Shown: positions 1 through 7,925 of the stretch, piece by piece | Layout: each line of letters starts with the position of its first letter | Position numbering within the stretch: position 1 is the first letter of the stretch | Assembly: GCF_000931935.2 (NCBI RefSeq) | Contig: NZ_AZAC01000024.1 | Span: 1 to 49,077, forward strand | Direction: 5' to 3' | DNA length: 49,077 bases | Source of the DNA: Dethiosulfatarculus sandiegensis | Lineage (GTDB): Bacteria > Desulfobacterota > Desulfarculia > Desulfarculales > Desulfarculaceae | Notes under the pieces: model-generated | Told to the model about the DNA's origin: nothing | Seen by the model: only the letters and a program-made list of their open reading frames with translations | The model's database searches: none | Made by a program: the position numbers and the translations under genes

Positions 1-77
1 CACCACCTGGGGTGCGAGAAAGGTAAGAAGCCGGAAGCCAAAAGCGGCAACACCCGAAACGGCCACGGCAAAACCGC
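1..77 (+). pseudogene. IS256-family (mutator type) transposase fragment
   Basis: Frame 1 reads HHLGCEKGKKPEAKSG followed by NTRNGHGKT. This matches the N-terminal HLGYEK...N.RNG region typical of IS256/Mutator transposases. The reading enters from outside the window and stops making sense at about position 77, where an IS3 orfA remnant on the other strand begins. It is therefore a truncated relic unless the rest lies to the left, and even then its 3' part is missing here. The family call rests on this one motif only. Confidence 0.6.
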
Positions 78-213
78 CATACTTCTTCTTCCAATTGTAA
101 AACGTGGCCTCGCTGATCCCCATCTTGCGGCATACCTCGGCTACACGAGTGCCAGTCTAGGCGTGGCGCAACGCAAACGTTATCTGCTCATCTGTGAACT
201 TGGTCTTATTAAC
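78..213 (-). pseudogene. IS3-family transposase OrfA remnant with in-frame stop
   Basis: The minus strand from 207 downward reads KTKFTDEQITFALRHA, then TAG at 157-159, then TGTRVAEVCRKMGISEATF and YNWKKKYGG. This is the helix-turn-helix N-terminus of the IS3-group OrfA (usual form FALRQAE-TGTRVAEVCRKMGIS). The stop falls where Glu is normal, so GAG to TAG is a likely single change. The frame loses similarity beyond YGG at about position 78, exactly where the IS256 fragment starts, and no OrfB follows. The usual Met start is also replaced. It is a dead fragment. Confidence 0.8.
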
Positions 214-798
214 GGCAAAATAACTCCATACATGCGTATATATTATGCCGCATTCCTCTACTTTACGCTGGTACCGTTTGCCGGGGGTGGCCAAAGGAAT
301 GATGAAATTCAAGGGCGCTTTTTTGTGTGCTTGGAAAACTTGTAGCAAGACCGATGGTAAAATAAGCCAAAAGTGCTTGGGCCCGGCAAACGATTCAACG
401 GCTCGACCGGACAATCAGTTGCGCCATAATTATCAATCATTGGTAGGGCGCATGGTATCTATTCCGTGATCTCCACACTGCCTATCCGGCACCATCCCGA
501 CTGGAGAGCGTCTACGCGCACAGGGCCAAGGCTGGCAACAAGGACCCGTCACCGGGGCACTTGGCTAATCCTGAGCCTGGCGCTTTACCGGCGCTGGAAG
601 CTGCTAACGCTGCCAACCTATGAAGTGGCGGCGAAGAGGACTAATCACACGGCGCCTTGCATAATTCCATTTTGGACCAGGACAATCAGTTGACCTTTTA
701 TCAAAAATCAATGTAGATTTTGAACAATTAATTAAATTCCCCTTATAGGCCTCGCAATTTATCCTATCCAAAAAGATTCCGCCGGTTGAGGGGGGGGC
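214..798. other. Non-coding or decayed stretch with a repeated 13-mer
   Basis: No convincing gene is visible between the IS3 remnant and the sensor kinase. The 13-mer GGACAATCAGTTG occurs twice in direct orientation, at 409-421 and 680-692, each preceded by GACC or GACCA. Such short repeats could be ends of a lost element but neither pairs with a recognisable inverted copy. A plus-strand reading from about 433 to 620 (GAWYLFRDLHTAYPAPSRLE and on) has coding-like composition but no start codon or known family. Position 785-795 has the G-rich ribosome binding site of the next gene. Confidence 0.4.
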
Positions 799-2907
799 AT
801 GAGGCTCAGAACCAAGCTAATACTGATATTGCCGACCATTGTTATAGCCGCATCGCTGATCTCTTCGGCCCTGATGTATCTATTCGCTTCCAATGAACTT
901 GAATGGAGGGCCAAGCGGCGTCTGATGGGAACTGCCGTACTGGTGGCGGAGTCCATCCAGCTTCGTTTCGACACCGAATTGCGCAAGTTTGAATACTGGG
1001 CGGCCATGCCCTTAGTCGTCAATACCGCCCGAAATTATAAAAATACTAGGTTGCTGTCCGAGTTTGATGATTATTTCTCCGCTGTGGTGGCCCGGGAGCC
1101 GTATTCCAGCATCTATCTGATCCACAAGAGTGGGGAATGCGTGGCCAGCGACAACCCCATCCGAGTGTATCAGCCCTACTGCACCAATGTCGTCAGCCAG
1201 CGGCCCAGCGCGAAGGCGGGCTTTGCCGGGATTGCGAACATAGGCCATACCTTAATGGGCGTGGCCGACGATCGACCTTTGGTGCCAATCACCGCACCGA
1301 TTCGTCACCAGGGAGAGGTGCTGGGTATTCTGCGGGCTGGCGTGGATATGGGGCGCCTCAGCGAAGAGGTGCTTAAACTCCACACCCTGGCGCCAAAAGA
1401 AAAAATCTATTTTTTCGATTCCTCTTTGCCTGCGGTGCCGCCCGAAGGCCTTAAGCTTCAAGCCCCTACCCATTGGGAACAGTATTCACCGCCGCCTAGC
1501 GAGCTTCAAGCATCCTTCGGAAAAAGAGATGGATCCATCTTCCACTACCGCGATTCAAAAGGGGATCACCTCGCCGCCCTTGCTCAGCTGAGAGCCCCAC
1601 AATGGACAATGCTGGTTTCGCAGCCCATGGCCGAGATACTCGCGCCGGTGAGATTGCTGGAAGAAATTACCCTGGTTGTGGTGGCTGTCACCATCGCCCT
1701 GTTGATAGCCCTCATATCAATGCTCACCGCTCCGGTAGTCAAAAGAATAGAAAGTTGCCGGGAATTCTCCGAAGACATATGCCAAGGTCGTCTGGAGGAG
1801 CGTTTAATTTTGGACTCCCACGATGAGGTGGGCGATCTGGCCCATGATCTTAACCAGATGGCCGCCAGGCTCCAGGAGAATTATCGCGCTTTGGAGGAGG
1901 CCGAACGTAAGTACCGCGGAATATTTGAGAACTCAGTGGAGGGTATTTTCCAGACCAACAGCCATGGAGTCATACTGGCAGCCAATCCTCGATTGGCCGA
2001 GCTGCTGGGTGTGCCTAGCGCCGAGGAACTTGTCGGCGAAAGCGCGGTTGATTTTTATGCCGATCTCATCTTGCGTGAGCGCTTGTTGGAACGGCTCCGT
2101 TTGGAAGGAGAGGTTGGCGGTTTTGATTGCGAGATCATCCGTAAGGACGGGGTCCGGTTGCAATCGGTTCTACACGCCCGCGCCGAGTTGGATGCCCAGG
2201 GGGCAATTAAATTGATTCACGGCAGTTTGGAAGACGTAACCGAATTGAGGGAGGCAGAGGAAAAGGCCGAACGCGCTCGTGAAACGGAAAACCTATTACT
2301 CAGAACCAAGCTTGAGATGCTTCGTTACCAGGTTAATCCTCATTTTTTATACAACGCCCTTAATTCATTACAGGAAATCATAATGACCGCCCCTGAAGAC
2401 GGGGTGGATATGACCCGGGCCATGGCTGGTTTCTACCAAGCTTGTCTTGCCCGCCGTTCCGAACTATTATCCACGGTTTCCGCGGAATTCGACCGCATTG
2501 AAAAGTATCTCCGGGTACAAAAAATCCGATTTGAGGATCAGTTGGAGACGAGTTTACAGATGGATACGGAGGCTCGGGAGGTGCGCATACCGGTTTTTAT
2601 CGGCCAGCCGGTGGTGGAAAACGCGATTAATTACGGACGTAGATCAGGCGCCAGGCCATTGAAGATTCGAATTAGCGCGAACATTGTCAATGGAAAATGC
2701 CTATTCACAGTGGCCAACTCAGGCATCTGGTTTGAACCCGGCCAATCCGGCGGCCACCAGACGGGCACCCAATTGGGTTTGGAATATGTGCAGCGCTGCC
2801 TTGCCCACCATTATGGTTCGAAGGGCTCTTTGGAGATAAAAAAAGAAGACGGGTGGGTGATCGCCCAAATCGTTTTCCCAGCGCGGGAGGAATTCCGGGA
2901 TGAATGA
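799..2907 (+). CDS. LytS-type sensor histidine kinase (sensor-HAMP-PAS-His_kinase)
   Basis: Membrane histidine kinase of 702 residues. A first membrane segment (about 8-29) and a second (about 288-311) enclose a roughly 250-residue periplasmic sensor of probable double-CACHE type. A HAMP segment (about 310-360), a short coiled linker and a PAS domain (about 373-490) follow. The phosphoacceptor region is QVNPHFLYNALNSL with His515, the hallmark of the LytS/YehU kinase family rather than of classical HisKA kinases. The ATPase domain has an N box around VVENAINYG (about 604-612) and GLEYVQRCL near 660. The ligand is not predictable. A G-rich ribosome binding site precedes the ATG. The stop overlaps the downstream response regulator by 8 bases, so the two are translationally coupled partners. 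Confidence 0.9.
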   Translation: MRLRTKLILILPTIVIAASLISSALMYLFASNELEWRAKRRLMGTAVLVAESIQLRFDTELRKFEYWAAMPLVVNTARNYKNTRLLSEFDDYFSAVVAREPYSSIYLIHKSGECVASDNPIRVYQPYCTNVVSQRPSAKAGFAGIANIGHTLMGVADDRPLVPITAPIRHQGEVLGILRAGVDMGRLSEEVLKLHTLAPKEKIYFFDSSLPAVPPEGLKLQAPTHWEQYSPPPSELQASFGKRDGSIFHYRDSKGDHLAALAQLRAPQWTMLVSQPMAEILAPVRLLEEITLVVVAVTIALLIALISMLTAPVVKRIESCREFSEDICQGRLEERLILDSHDEVGDLAHDLNQMAARLQENYRALEEAERKYRGIFENSVEGIFQTNSHGVILAANPRLAELLGVPSAEELVGESAVDFYADLILRERLLERLRLEGEVGGFDCEIIRKDGVRLQSVLHARAELDAQGAIKLIHGSLEDVTELREAEEKAERARETENLLLRTKLEMLRYQVNPHFLYNALNSLQEIIMTAPEDGVDMTRAMAGFYQACLARRSELLSTVSAEFDRIEKYLRVQKIRFEDQLETSLQMDTEAREVRIPVFIGQPVVENAINYGRRSGARPLKIRISANIVNGKCLFTVANSGIWFEPGQSGGHQTGTQLGLEYVQRCLAHHYGSKGSLEIKKEDGWVIAQIVFPAREEFRDE

Positions 2908-3631
2908 TTTGGGTGTGGTCATAGTGGATGATGAGCCCAAAGCAAGACGGCTTTTAAAACGTATGCTGGAGTCTTTTCCCGGGATCGATATCCGTGGCGA
3001 GGCCGACTCTGTGGCCATGGCGGAGAGGCTGATCAAAGAAACCAGGGCTGGGGTAGTTTTCTTGGATATTGAATTGATTGGTGAAAGCGGCTTCGACTTG
3101 GTGCCCAAGTTGGATGAAGAAACAGCCGTGGTTTTCGTCACTGCATTTAATGAATATGCCCTCCGGGCTTTTGAAGTCAACGCTCTAGACTACCTCATTA
3201 AGCCCGTCTCCGAGGATCGTTTGGCCAAAAGCATCCGCAGGCTGGGGAAGAGGCAAAGACAGCGACCGCTGCAAACCTCTTCTGAACGTCTGCATTTGGA
3301 TGACGTTATCCTGGTTCAAGATGGCAAAAAGCGCCGCTGGCTTGCCCTAAAAAATTTATGCCTGATCGCGGCAAACGACAACTTCACTGTTTTACACTCC
3401 ATTGACGGTGTCTCCGGCGCGGTTTGGCGCAGCCTGGAGCAGTGGGTGAAGCTACTCCCAGAAGATCAGTTCGCGCGCATCCACCGGGGGATGATCGTTA
3501 ACCTTGAGCAGGTCGAGACTTTTGAACCAATTCCGGTCAACAGACTAAAACTGCACCTGACAGGCATGGCTGAGTCCTGCATTGTGAGCCGCCGCCTCAC
3601 CCCTCAAATTAGAAAACGTCTTTCCTTGTAA
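2900..3631 (+). CDS. LytTR-family response regulator
   Basis: Response regulator of 243 residues: receiver domain (about 5-118) with acidic pocket Asp10/Asp11, phosphorylated Asp56 in FLDIELIGES, the Thr in FVTAFNEYA, and the conserved Lys in YLIKPVS. A LytTR DNA-binding domain (about 148-243) follows, with HRGMIVNLEQVETFEPI and KLHLTG strands usual in the family. It starts inside the kinase gene, so it is the cognate partner. LytTR regulators bind direct repeats upstream of target promoters and often control secreted products. The three exported-protein genes immediately downstream on the same strand are the obvious candidate targets, but I could not find a clear LytTR repeat in 3632-3945. 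Confidence 0.92.
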   Translation: MNDLGVVIVDDEPKARRLLKRMLESFPGIDIRGEADSVAMAERLIKETRAGVVFLDIELIGESGFDLVPKLDEETAVVFVTAFNEYALRAFEVNALDYLIKPVSEDRLAKSIRRLGKRQRQRPLQTSSERLHLDDVILVQDGKKRRWLALKNLCLIAANDNFTVLHSIDGVSGAVWRSLEQWVKLLPEDQFARIHRGMIVNLEQVETFEPIPVNRLKLHLTGMAESCIVSRRLTPQIRKRLSL

Positions 3632-3752
3632 TCGGGCGGTTCTCCCAAGCAATTACCTTGTTAAAACCAGTGACCAGTCAATTCGTGTGACGCTTATTAT
3701 GACCGCTTGCCAGAATCTTGGCTCCGTTCGCTAAATAGCCTCCCACCTTCCC

Positions 3753-3781
3753 TTGACTTGCTCAATGCACGGATATTAATA
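3753..3781 (+). promoter_or_regulatory. Possible sigma70 promoter ahead of the small exported genes
   Basis: TTGACT at 3753-3758 and TTAATA at 3776-3781 are separated by 17 bases. The -35 context CTTGACTTG is identical to that of two other candidate promoters in this window (near 19455 and 19520), which supports it. The distance to the first small gene is about 165 bases, and the intervening 3782-3945 shows no gene. Confidence 0.4.
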
Positions 3782-3945
3782 GCTTAAGTATTGAAGATTG
3801 TATTACGCAAACTGAAACGGGAGCCAAAAAGCGATCGTCAAATTTGCTGCGGCAGTTCTATTTGGAAAGGGCTTCCCTCTTCATTTTTTGATCGCCGACA
3901 CTTCAATAGGCTTAAGCGCAAAAAATACGCGTGATTTGTAACAGA

Positions 3946-4344
3946 ATGGAGAATGCATTGCGAACCATGGCTTGTCATGCACTGTTGTTTTTTGGGGTCC
4001 TAGCTTTTGTAATCAAAGGCGCGGACCCGGCCCAGGCCGCATGCGTTCATAACAAGGCTCATTATTCCATTTCCGTTAATTTTCGTCGCGGCAACATAGG
4101 CGGCAATAATTGGACAATTTACGTTGGGGAACACCAATGCTGCCCAGGCGAGGGCGGCAAAGTCTATGTGCGCCTGATGGGCGCCCATGCCGGAAAAGAG
4201 ATAGATAACCATGAATGCAGGGTGGATGTGGGTGCCCACGGCTGGGTGACGGTTTACCAGTACGGCAAGCACATAACGGTCAAAAGCAGGTATAAGGACG
4301 GCTCAGACAGGATGGAGTGCAGCTTTACAATAGTAGGGGATTGA
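3946..4344 (+). CDS. Small exported protein of unknown function (1 of 3)
   Basis: About 132 residues with a signal peptide: hydrophobic stretch HALLFFGVLAFVIKG and an AQA|AC type cleavage site. The mature part begins ACVHNKAHYS and is predicted mostly beta, with four cysteines (ACVH, QCCPGEG, ECSF plus HECRV) that could form disulfides in the periplasm or outside. I do not recognise a family. ATG at 3946 is chosen; a GTG at 3931 in frame and the ATG at 3967 are alternatives, and no good ribosome binding site decides between them. It is the first of three small exported-protein genes downstream of the LytS/LytTR pair, each separated by 55-80 bases. Confidence 0.6.
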   Translation: MENALRTMACHALLFFGVLAFVIKGADPAQAACVHNKAHYSISVNFRRGNIGGNNWTIYVGEHQCCPGEGGKVYVRLMGAHAGKEIDNHECRVDVGAHGWVTVYQYGKHITVKSRYKDGSDRMECSFTIVGD

Positions 4345-4420
4345 TGCCACCGCGAAGCAAGCCTGCTTTGGCTGTCACGAAGCTTTTGTAAACCGTATAT
4401 TGGGAAACTGAGTGAGGACC

Positions 4421-4864
4421 ATGAAAGTAGTTTTTTGTTGGCTGACAGTGATGGTTTTGGTGCAGGTGGTCTACCTGGGCGCGGCACGTCCGGCCTCTGC
4501 CGAAGGAGGAACCATTTTTTACATGGGCGGAGAGAACAACATAACTTCGGTCCATATCATCCTGAACAACGTTTCATTGGAAAACCACAACCTGAGTATG
4601 GAAAAAATCGATGCGGAAACCGGCACTGGTTACGTTTTCAAAAAGGTAAAGGCAACAGCTCCGTTCAGTTGCATGCAGGCCAAGAGAAAGCGCGGCGACT
4701 TGGCCAATACGGCCAGGATATATATTGGAGGACCAGGCGGTTACGATCCGGTAATAGTCGAGATGTCCGATATAAACGGATTCAACAGCACACACGAACT
4801 TGTAGCTGAGTGGGATGAGTTTTATTGTTCGGCTTTTGTGAAGGCCAAACTTAAAAGCAAATAA
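4421..4864 (+). CDS. Small exported protein of unknown function (2 of 3)
   Basis: 147 residues starting at ATG 4421 (a GTG nine bases upstream, at 4412, is an alternative). The signal peptide is clear: MKVVF, a hydrophobic core LTVMVLVQVVYLGAA and an ASA|EG cleavage site. The mature protein has two cysteines (FSCMQ and YCSAF), many Asn/Thr residues and no recognisable domain. It follows gene 1 after 76 bases. The short imperfect hairpin AAGCA/TGCTT near 4356-4370 in the gap is too weak to call. Function unknown; export to the periplasm or beyond is the only supported statement. Confidence 0.6.
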   Translation: MKVVFCWLTVMVLVQVVYLGAARPASAEGGTIFYMGGENNITSVHIILNNVSLENHNLSMEKIDAETGTGYVFKKVKATAPFSCMQAKRKRGDLANTARIYIGGPGGYDPVIVEMSDINGFNSTHELVAEWDEFYCSAFVKAKLKSK

Positions 4865-4945
4865 ACGCCATGACGATAACCGACGCAATGGCTCCGGCAG
4901 ATAGGGCCCGGTAAATCATTGTGCATTATTATCATTTTAATATTA

Positions 4946-5284
4946 ATGACGGCGACTGGAATAAATAAACGGTACACATTTCCAATCGTTGCCTTGTTGC
5001 TGCTTATGGCGTGTTGCCAGTTTGGTATTGCCGGCGAAAACGAAAAAGCTGAATATCTCGTAAACGGGGGAATCGGCACCATAGACGAATCGAGGGACAG
5101 CCGCTATGAGCATGGATGCATCAGTGTGTGCTACTACAACGCGCAACGCTGCGGATGGGGTAAGGTCCAAGGCGACACGGATTTAAATGACCTCTGCGAT
5201 TTTGCTCAAGAGCGCGCCGATTATGCTTGTTATGCCAACTTTAAATACCCCGTGACGAAGTGTCAAAAGTATAAAACATGGTGA
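4946..5284 (+). CDS. Small Cys-rich exported protein of unknown function (3 of 3)
   Basis: 112 residues from ATG 4946; a GTG at 4919 would add nine residues, and neither has a good ribosome binding site. The N-terminus FPIVALLLLMACCQFGIAG is a signal sequence; LMAC could serve as a lipobox or cleavage could follow GIAG. The mature part is cysteine-rich, with CISVC, RCGWG, LCDF, YACY and TKCQ, suggesting several disulfides. Family unknown. The gene's last codons run straight into an integrase remnant in another frame (overlap 5277-5284), so its natural C-terminus may have been altered by a past recombination event. Confidence 0.5.
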   Translation: MTATGINKRYTFPIVALLLLMACCQFGIAGENEKAEYLVNGGIGTIDESRDSRYEHGCISVCYYNAQRCGWGKVQGDTDLNDLCDFAQERADYACYANFKYPVTKCQKYKTW

Positions 5285-5474
5285 TCTGCGGCATGTTGCC
5301 GCTACGGAAGTGCTGGCGGCAGGTGCCGATTCCGTGGCTGTGCAGTACCAGCTTGGCCACAAAAACCTCAGCACCACGATAAATGTCTATAGTCACGTCT
5401 TATCAGATGCCCAAGAGCGTGCGGCAAGGATGCTGCCTGACCTAAACGGCAACGATGAGAACTGGACAGGGTAA
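5277..5474 (+). pseudogene. C-terminal remnant of a tyrosine recombinase (phage-type integrase)
   Basis: Reading in frame from 5283 gives DLRHVAATEVLAAGAD, then VAVQYQLGHKNLSTTINVYS and on to TG-stop at 5472. This is the C-terminal catalytic part of a tyrosine recombinase: Arg at 5289 (LRH box), His at 5358 (LGH) and the nucleophile Tyr at 5388. The N-terminal two thirds are absent and no start codon fits, so it is dead. It is oriented toward the tRNA-Arg gene 620 bases away, the usual integration partner of such enzymes, and suggests that the preceding region arrived by, or was rearranged with, an integrative element. Confidence 0.85.
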
Positions 5475-5500
5475 CGCTACCTTCGTGGCTAGCGTTACCC
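5469..5500 (+). terminator. Hairpin at the integrase remnant stop
   Basis: GGGTAACGCTA (5469-5479) pairs perfectly with TAGCGTTACCC (5490-5500) around a 10-base loop and overlaps the stop codon. No T-run follows, so it may be a weak terminator or an mRNA-end structure of the former integrase gene. Confidence 0.45.
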
Positions 5501-6034
5501 CAAATATCGACCATTCGAGATGCAACTCGCCTGGATAATTAACAGCAAGCCGCAACCTTGAGCAGGTAAAACAGGCCCTTTCAACACCAAAAAAGGTGTT
5601 AAGGTTCGCCTTTCGGCCACCAGACACAACAGCTTGTCTTCATTGGTTATTCGTCAAAATGGTATTGTTAAAGTTTGCCTTAAAGATCGTGCAGTGAACT
5701 ATAACCTTCATCTAACCAGCCACATCAAGCCAACGGCTTGTTATTTCGGTCTAAAGCAGTGTCTGGGTAGGCTGAAAAATCCTCATTTCGTGTGACAGAA
5801 ATGGCCTTTTTTGCAAAAGTGTTTGATTTCATTTTTTGCCCGGCAGGTGGCGGCCCCAAATTGCATAAGCCCCCGTTAGTCCTACAATAGTCCTACGTTG
5901 GTCCCATGTTTTCCAATGGCCATGCGCTGTTTCATTTCATGTGGCAGGTGATATCGGCGGTAAGTCAATTGGCAGAAAAAACAATATAATTCATTTATTA
6001 AAGCAAAAAGTATAAAATTGCCCAGTAATCCGAC
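5501..6034. other. Intergenic stretch without recognisable gene
   Basis: About 530 bases between the integrase remnant and tRNA-Arg. A small hairpin AACACC/GGTGTT with an A6 loop lies at 5583-5600, and TAGTCCTAC is repeated in tandem near 5876-5895. No ORF with family similarity or ribosome binding site was seen on either strand. It could contain decayed parts of the integrative element, including an attachment site, but I found no copy of the tRNA 3' end in it. Confidence 0.4.
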
Positions 6035-6071
6035 AAAAAAAGGACCCTACCTGTATACCAGGTAGGGTCCT
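6035..6071 (-). terminator. Rho-independent terminator of tRNA-Arg
   Basis: A perfect 13-bp stem (AGGACCCTACCTG at 6041-6053 with its complement at 6059-6071) with a 5-base loop is followed on the minus strand by six T residues. It lies 27 bases beyond the tRNA 3' end, in the right direction. Confidence 0.88.
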
Positions 6072-6097
6072 AACCAATTAATATTGGGTTCTATTTC

Positions 6098-6174
<77 letters not shown>

Positions 6175-6196
6175 TTTTTTTCTTGCTGCATCAGGA

Positions 6197-6225
6197 CTTG
6201 TACCACAGGGGGGTTCCATTGTCCA
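6197..6225 (-). promoter_or_regulatory. Candidate promoter of tRNA-Arg
   Basis: On the minus strand TGGACA (6220-6225) and TACAAG (6197-6202) are separated by 17 bases, about 23 bases upstream of the tRNA 5' end. Both boxes are only moderate matches to the sigma70 consensus. Confidence 0.4.
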
Positions 6226-6602
6226 CACATGCCGCGGGCTTTTACGCGAGTGTCTTTTCAAGGTCTGCGGGCGTATATTTATCCTGCCTTGATTTTACTC
6301 TGGCGAGGTTGCAAACAGCCCCATGGCAGGCGAGAATTTTTTATACGCCCCTAAATGAAGGTGCATAGGTTTTATGCATTTGAGCCTTGGCAGACCTTTA
6401 ACCGTCTCCTAATTCAAATATAAATTTCAAATAGTTAATTAATTTATACAATAAACACCCCTCAGGCCCGGGTTTTGCAGTAAAGTGGGTGACGTTTTTA
6501 CGAGAAGCAGGGGGGATTCCTTATGGCCGGAGCGGTTTTTGTGATCTGAATTCGGTTTAAGCATCGCCCCTTTTCACTAAAATTCAATAAAAGAGCATTG
6601 CC
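6226..6602. other. Intergenic region upstream of tolC
   Basis: No gene is visible. An AT-rich tract at 6415-6465 contains two CAAATA repeats and TATACAAT, a plausible -10 for the efflux operon that starts at 6603, though I cannot pair it with a convincing -35 box. The ribosome binding site before 6603 is weak (AAAGAG). Confidence 0.35.
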
Positions 6603-7925
6603 ATGAAGCCCAACCTGCGAGTATTTATTTTTTTAAGCGGTGTTCTCTCCCTGTTGGCCGGGTTGCCTGCCCAGGCTACGGGCAAACCGGTGATCAGCCT
6701 GGATGAGGCCGTTAAATTGGCGCTCACCAAAAACCCGGCCATAACCATCTCCCAGAGCGAGGTGGAGGCGGCCCAAGGACGGGTCACCCAAGCCAGAAGC
6801 GGTTATCTCCCCCAGGTCTCGGTCTCCTCGGGCTATGACCGCAGGTACAGTTATTCCCCCGGCAGCACCGGCCGTTTAAACGATTCAGCCTATGACGACT
6901 ACGCCGCCAGAGCCACAGCCTCCCAACTTATCTATGACTTTGGCCAGACCACAGGCAAGATCGGACAAAGCCGAAAAAACCTGGATGCCAGCCGCGAGTC
7001 ACTCAGCGACGTGGCCTCGGCCCTGTGCCGGGATGTAAAGGTGTCCTATCTGGAGGTTCTAAAAAAGCAGCACCTGGTTCGGGTGAACATAGAATCCCTG
7101 AAGGCCAAGGAAAAGCATCTGGCCCAATCCCGGGCGCTATACAACCAGGGGCTCAGGCCCCGCATAGACCTTACCAAGGGGCAGACCGAGGTTTCCCAGG
7201 CCAAGCTCTCCCTTTTACAGGCCAGGTATTCTCTTAAAAACAACCTGACTGAACTGGAAAACCTCATGGGCGGCCCGCCTGTGGCAGGGGAATATGAACT
7301 GGCCGAGGTGGGCAAGGGCTCCAAACCGCCGGACAATCTCGAATCCCTGCGCCAAAGGGCCCTGGAGGCCAGACAAGACCTGGCCCAGCTCAAATCCAAG
7401 ATAGAAGCGGCCCGGGCCGGACTGGAATCTGTGACCGGCAATTACTGGCCCTCTCTCAAGGCCTCGGGATCCTACTCCTTTTCAGACGACAACCCGGATA
7501 TGGAAGACAGGGCCTGGCAGGCCGGTCTCACCCTTAACTGGGACATCTTCACCGGGTTAAGGCATTCCGGCCAGGAAAGCGAGGCCAGGGCGGAGATCAG
7601 GCGCTTGGACGCCTTTTTGAAGCAAGAGGAACTCACCGTAACCAGGCAGGTGAACCAATCCTTCCTGGCCCTTAGGGAGGCCTACGAAGCAGTTGACACT
7701 GCCCGAATCGCCTTTGCCCAGGCCAAGGAAAACTTGAACCAGGCCGAAGGCCGTTACCAGGCAGGCAAAAGCGATATAGTTGAGCTGAGCGACGCGCAGG
7801 TGCTTTACACCACCTCCCAAAGCGCTCTGGTGCAGGCAACTTACAGTCATCTCCAGGCCTGGGCCGCCCTGGAATACGCAACCGGCGAACCGGCCCCCCT
7901 CTCGGAATTAACCGCGGAAAGATGA
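6603..7925 (+). CDS. TolC-family outer membrane efflux protein
   Basis: Outer-membrane channel of 440 residues, the exit duct of a tripartite efflux pump. The signal peptide (about 1-25) ends PAQA|TG. The mature protein has the two tandem OEP repeats with long helices: first repeat from ISLDEAVKLALTKNPAI, then VEAAQGRVTQARSGYLPQVS, and the second beginning near LRQRALEARQDLAQLKSKI with WPSLKASGSY and NWDIFTG. Length is usual for the family. The stop overlaps the ATG of the adaptor gene (ATGA), so the pump is one operon: tolC, macA, macB ATPase, macB permease. Confidence 0.9.
   Translation: MKPNLRVFIFLSGVLSLLAGLPAQATGKPVISLDEAVKLALTKNPAITISQSEVEAAQGRVTQARSGYLPQVSVSSGYDRRYSYSPGSTGRLNDSAYDDYAARATASQLIYDFGQTTGKIGQSRKNLDASRESLSDVASALCRDVKVSYLEVLKKQHLVRVNIESLKAKEKHLAQSRALYNQGLRPRIDLTKGQTEVSQAKLSLLQARYSLKNNLTELENLMGGPPVAGEYELAEVGKGSKPPDNLESLRQRALEARQDLAQLKSKIEAARAGLESVTGNYWPSLKASGSYSFSDDNPDMEDRAWQAGLTLNWDIFTGLRHSGQESEARAEIRRLDAFLKQEELTVTRQVNQSFLALREAYEAVDTARIAFAQAKENLNQAEGRYQAGKSDIVELSDAQVLYTTSQSALVQATYSHLQAWAALEYATGEPAPLSELTAER

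Noticed and set aside
3632..3945. LytTR binding repeats upstream of the small exported genes
   Set aside because: No pair of direct repeats with the family consensus and spacing could be found, so control by the adjacent LytTR regulator remains an inference.
5501..6034. Attachment-site copy of the tRNA-Arg 3' end
   Set aside because: Searching by eye for the tRNA 3' sequence left of the gene gave no match; attL may lie outside the window.
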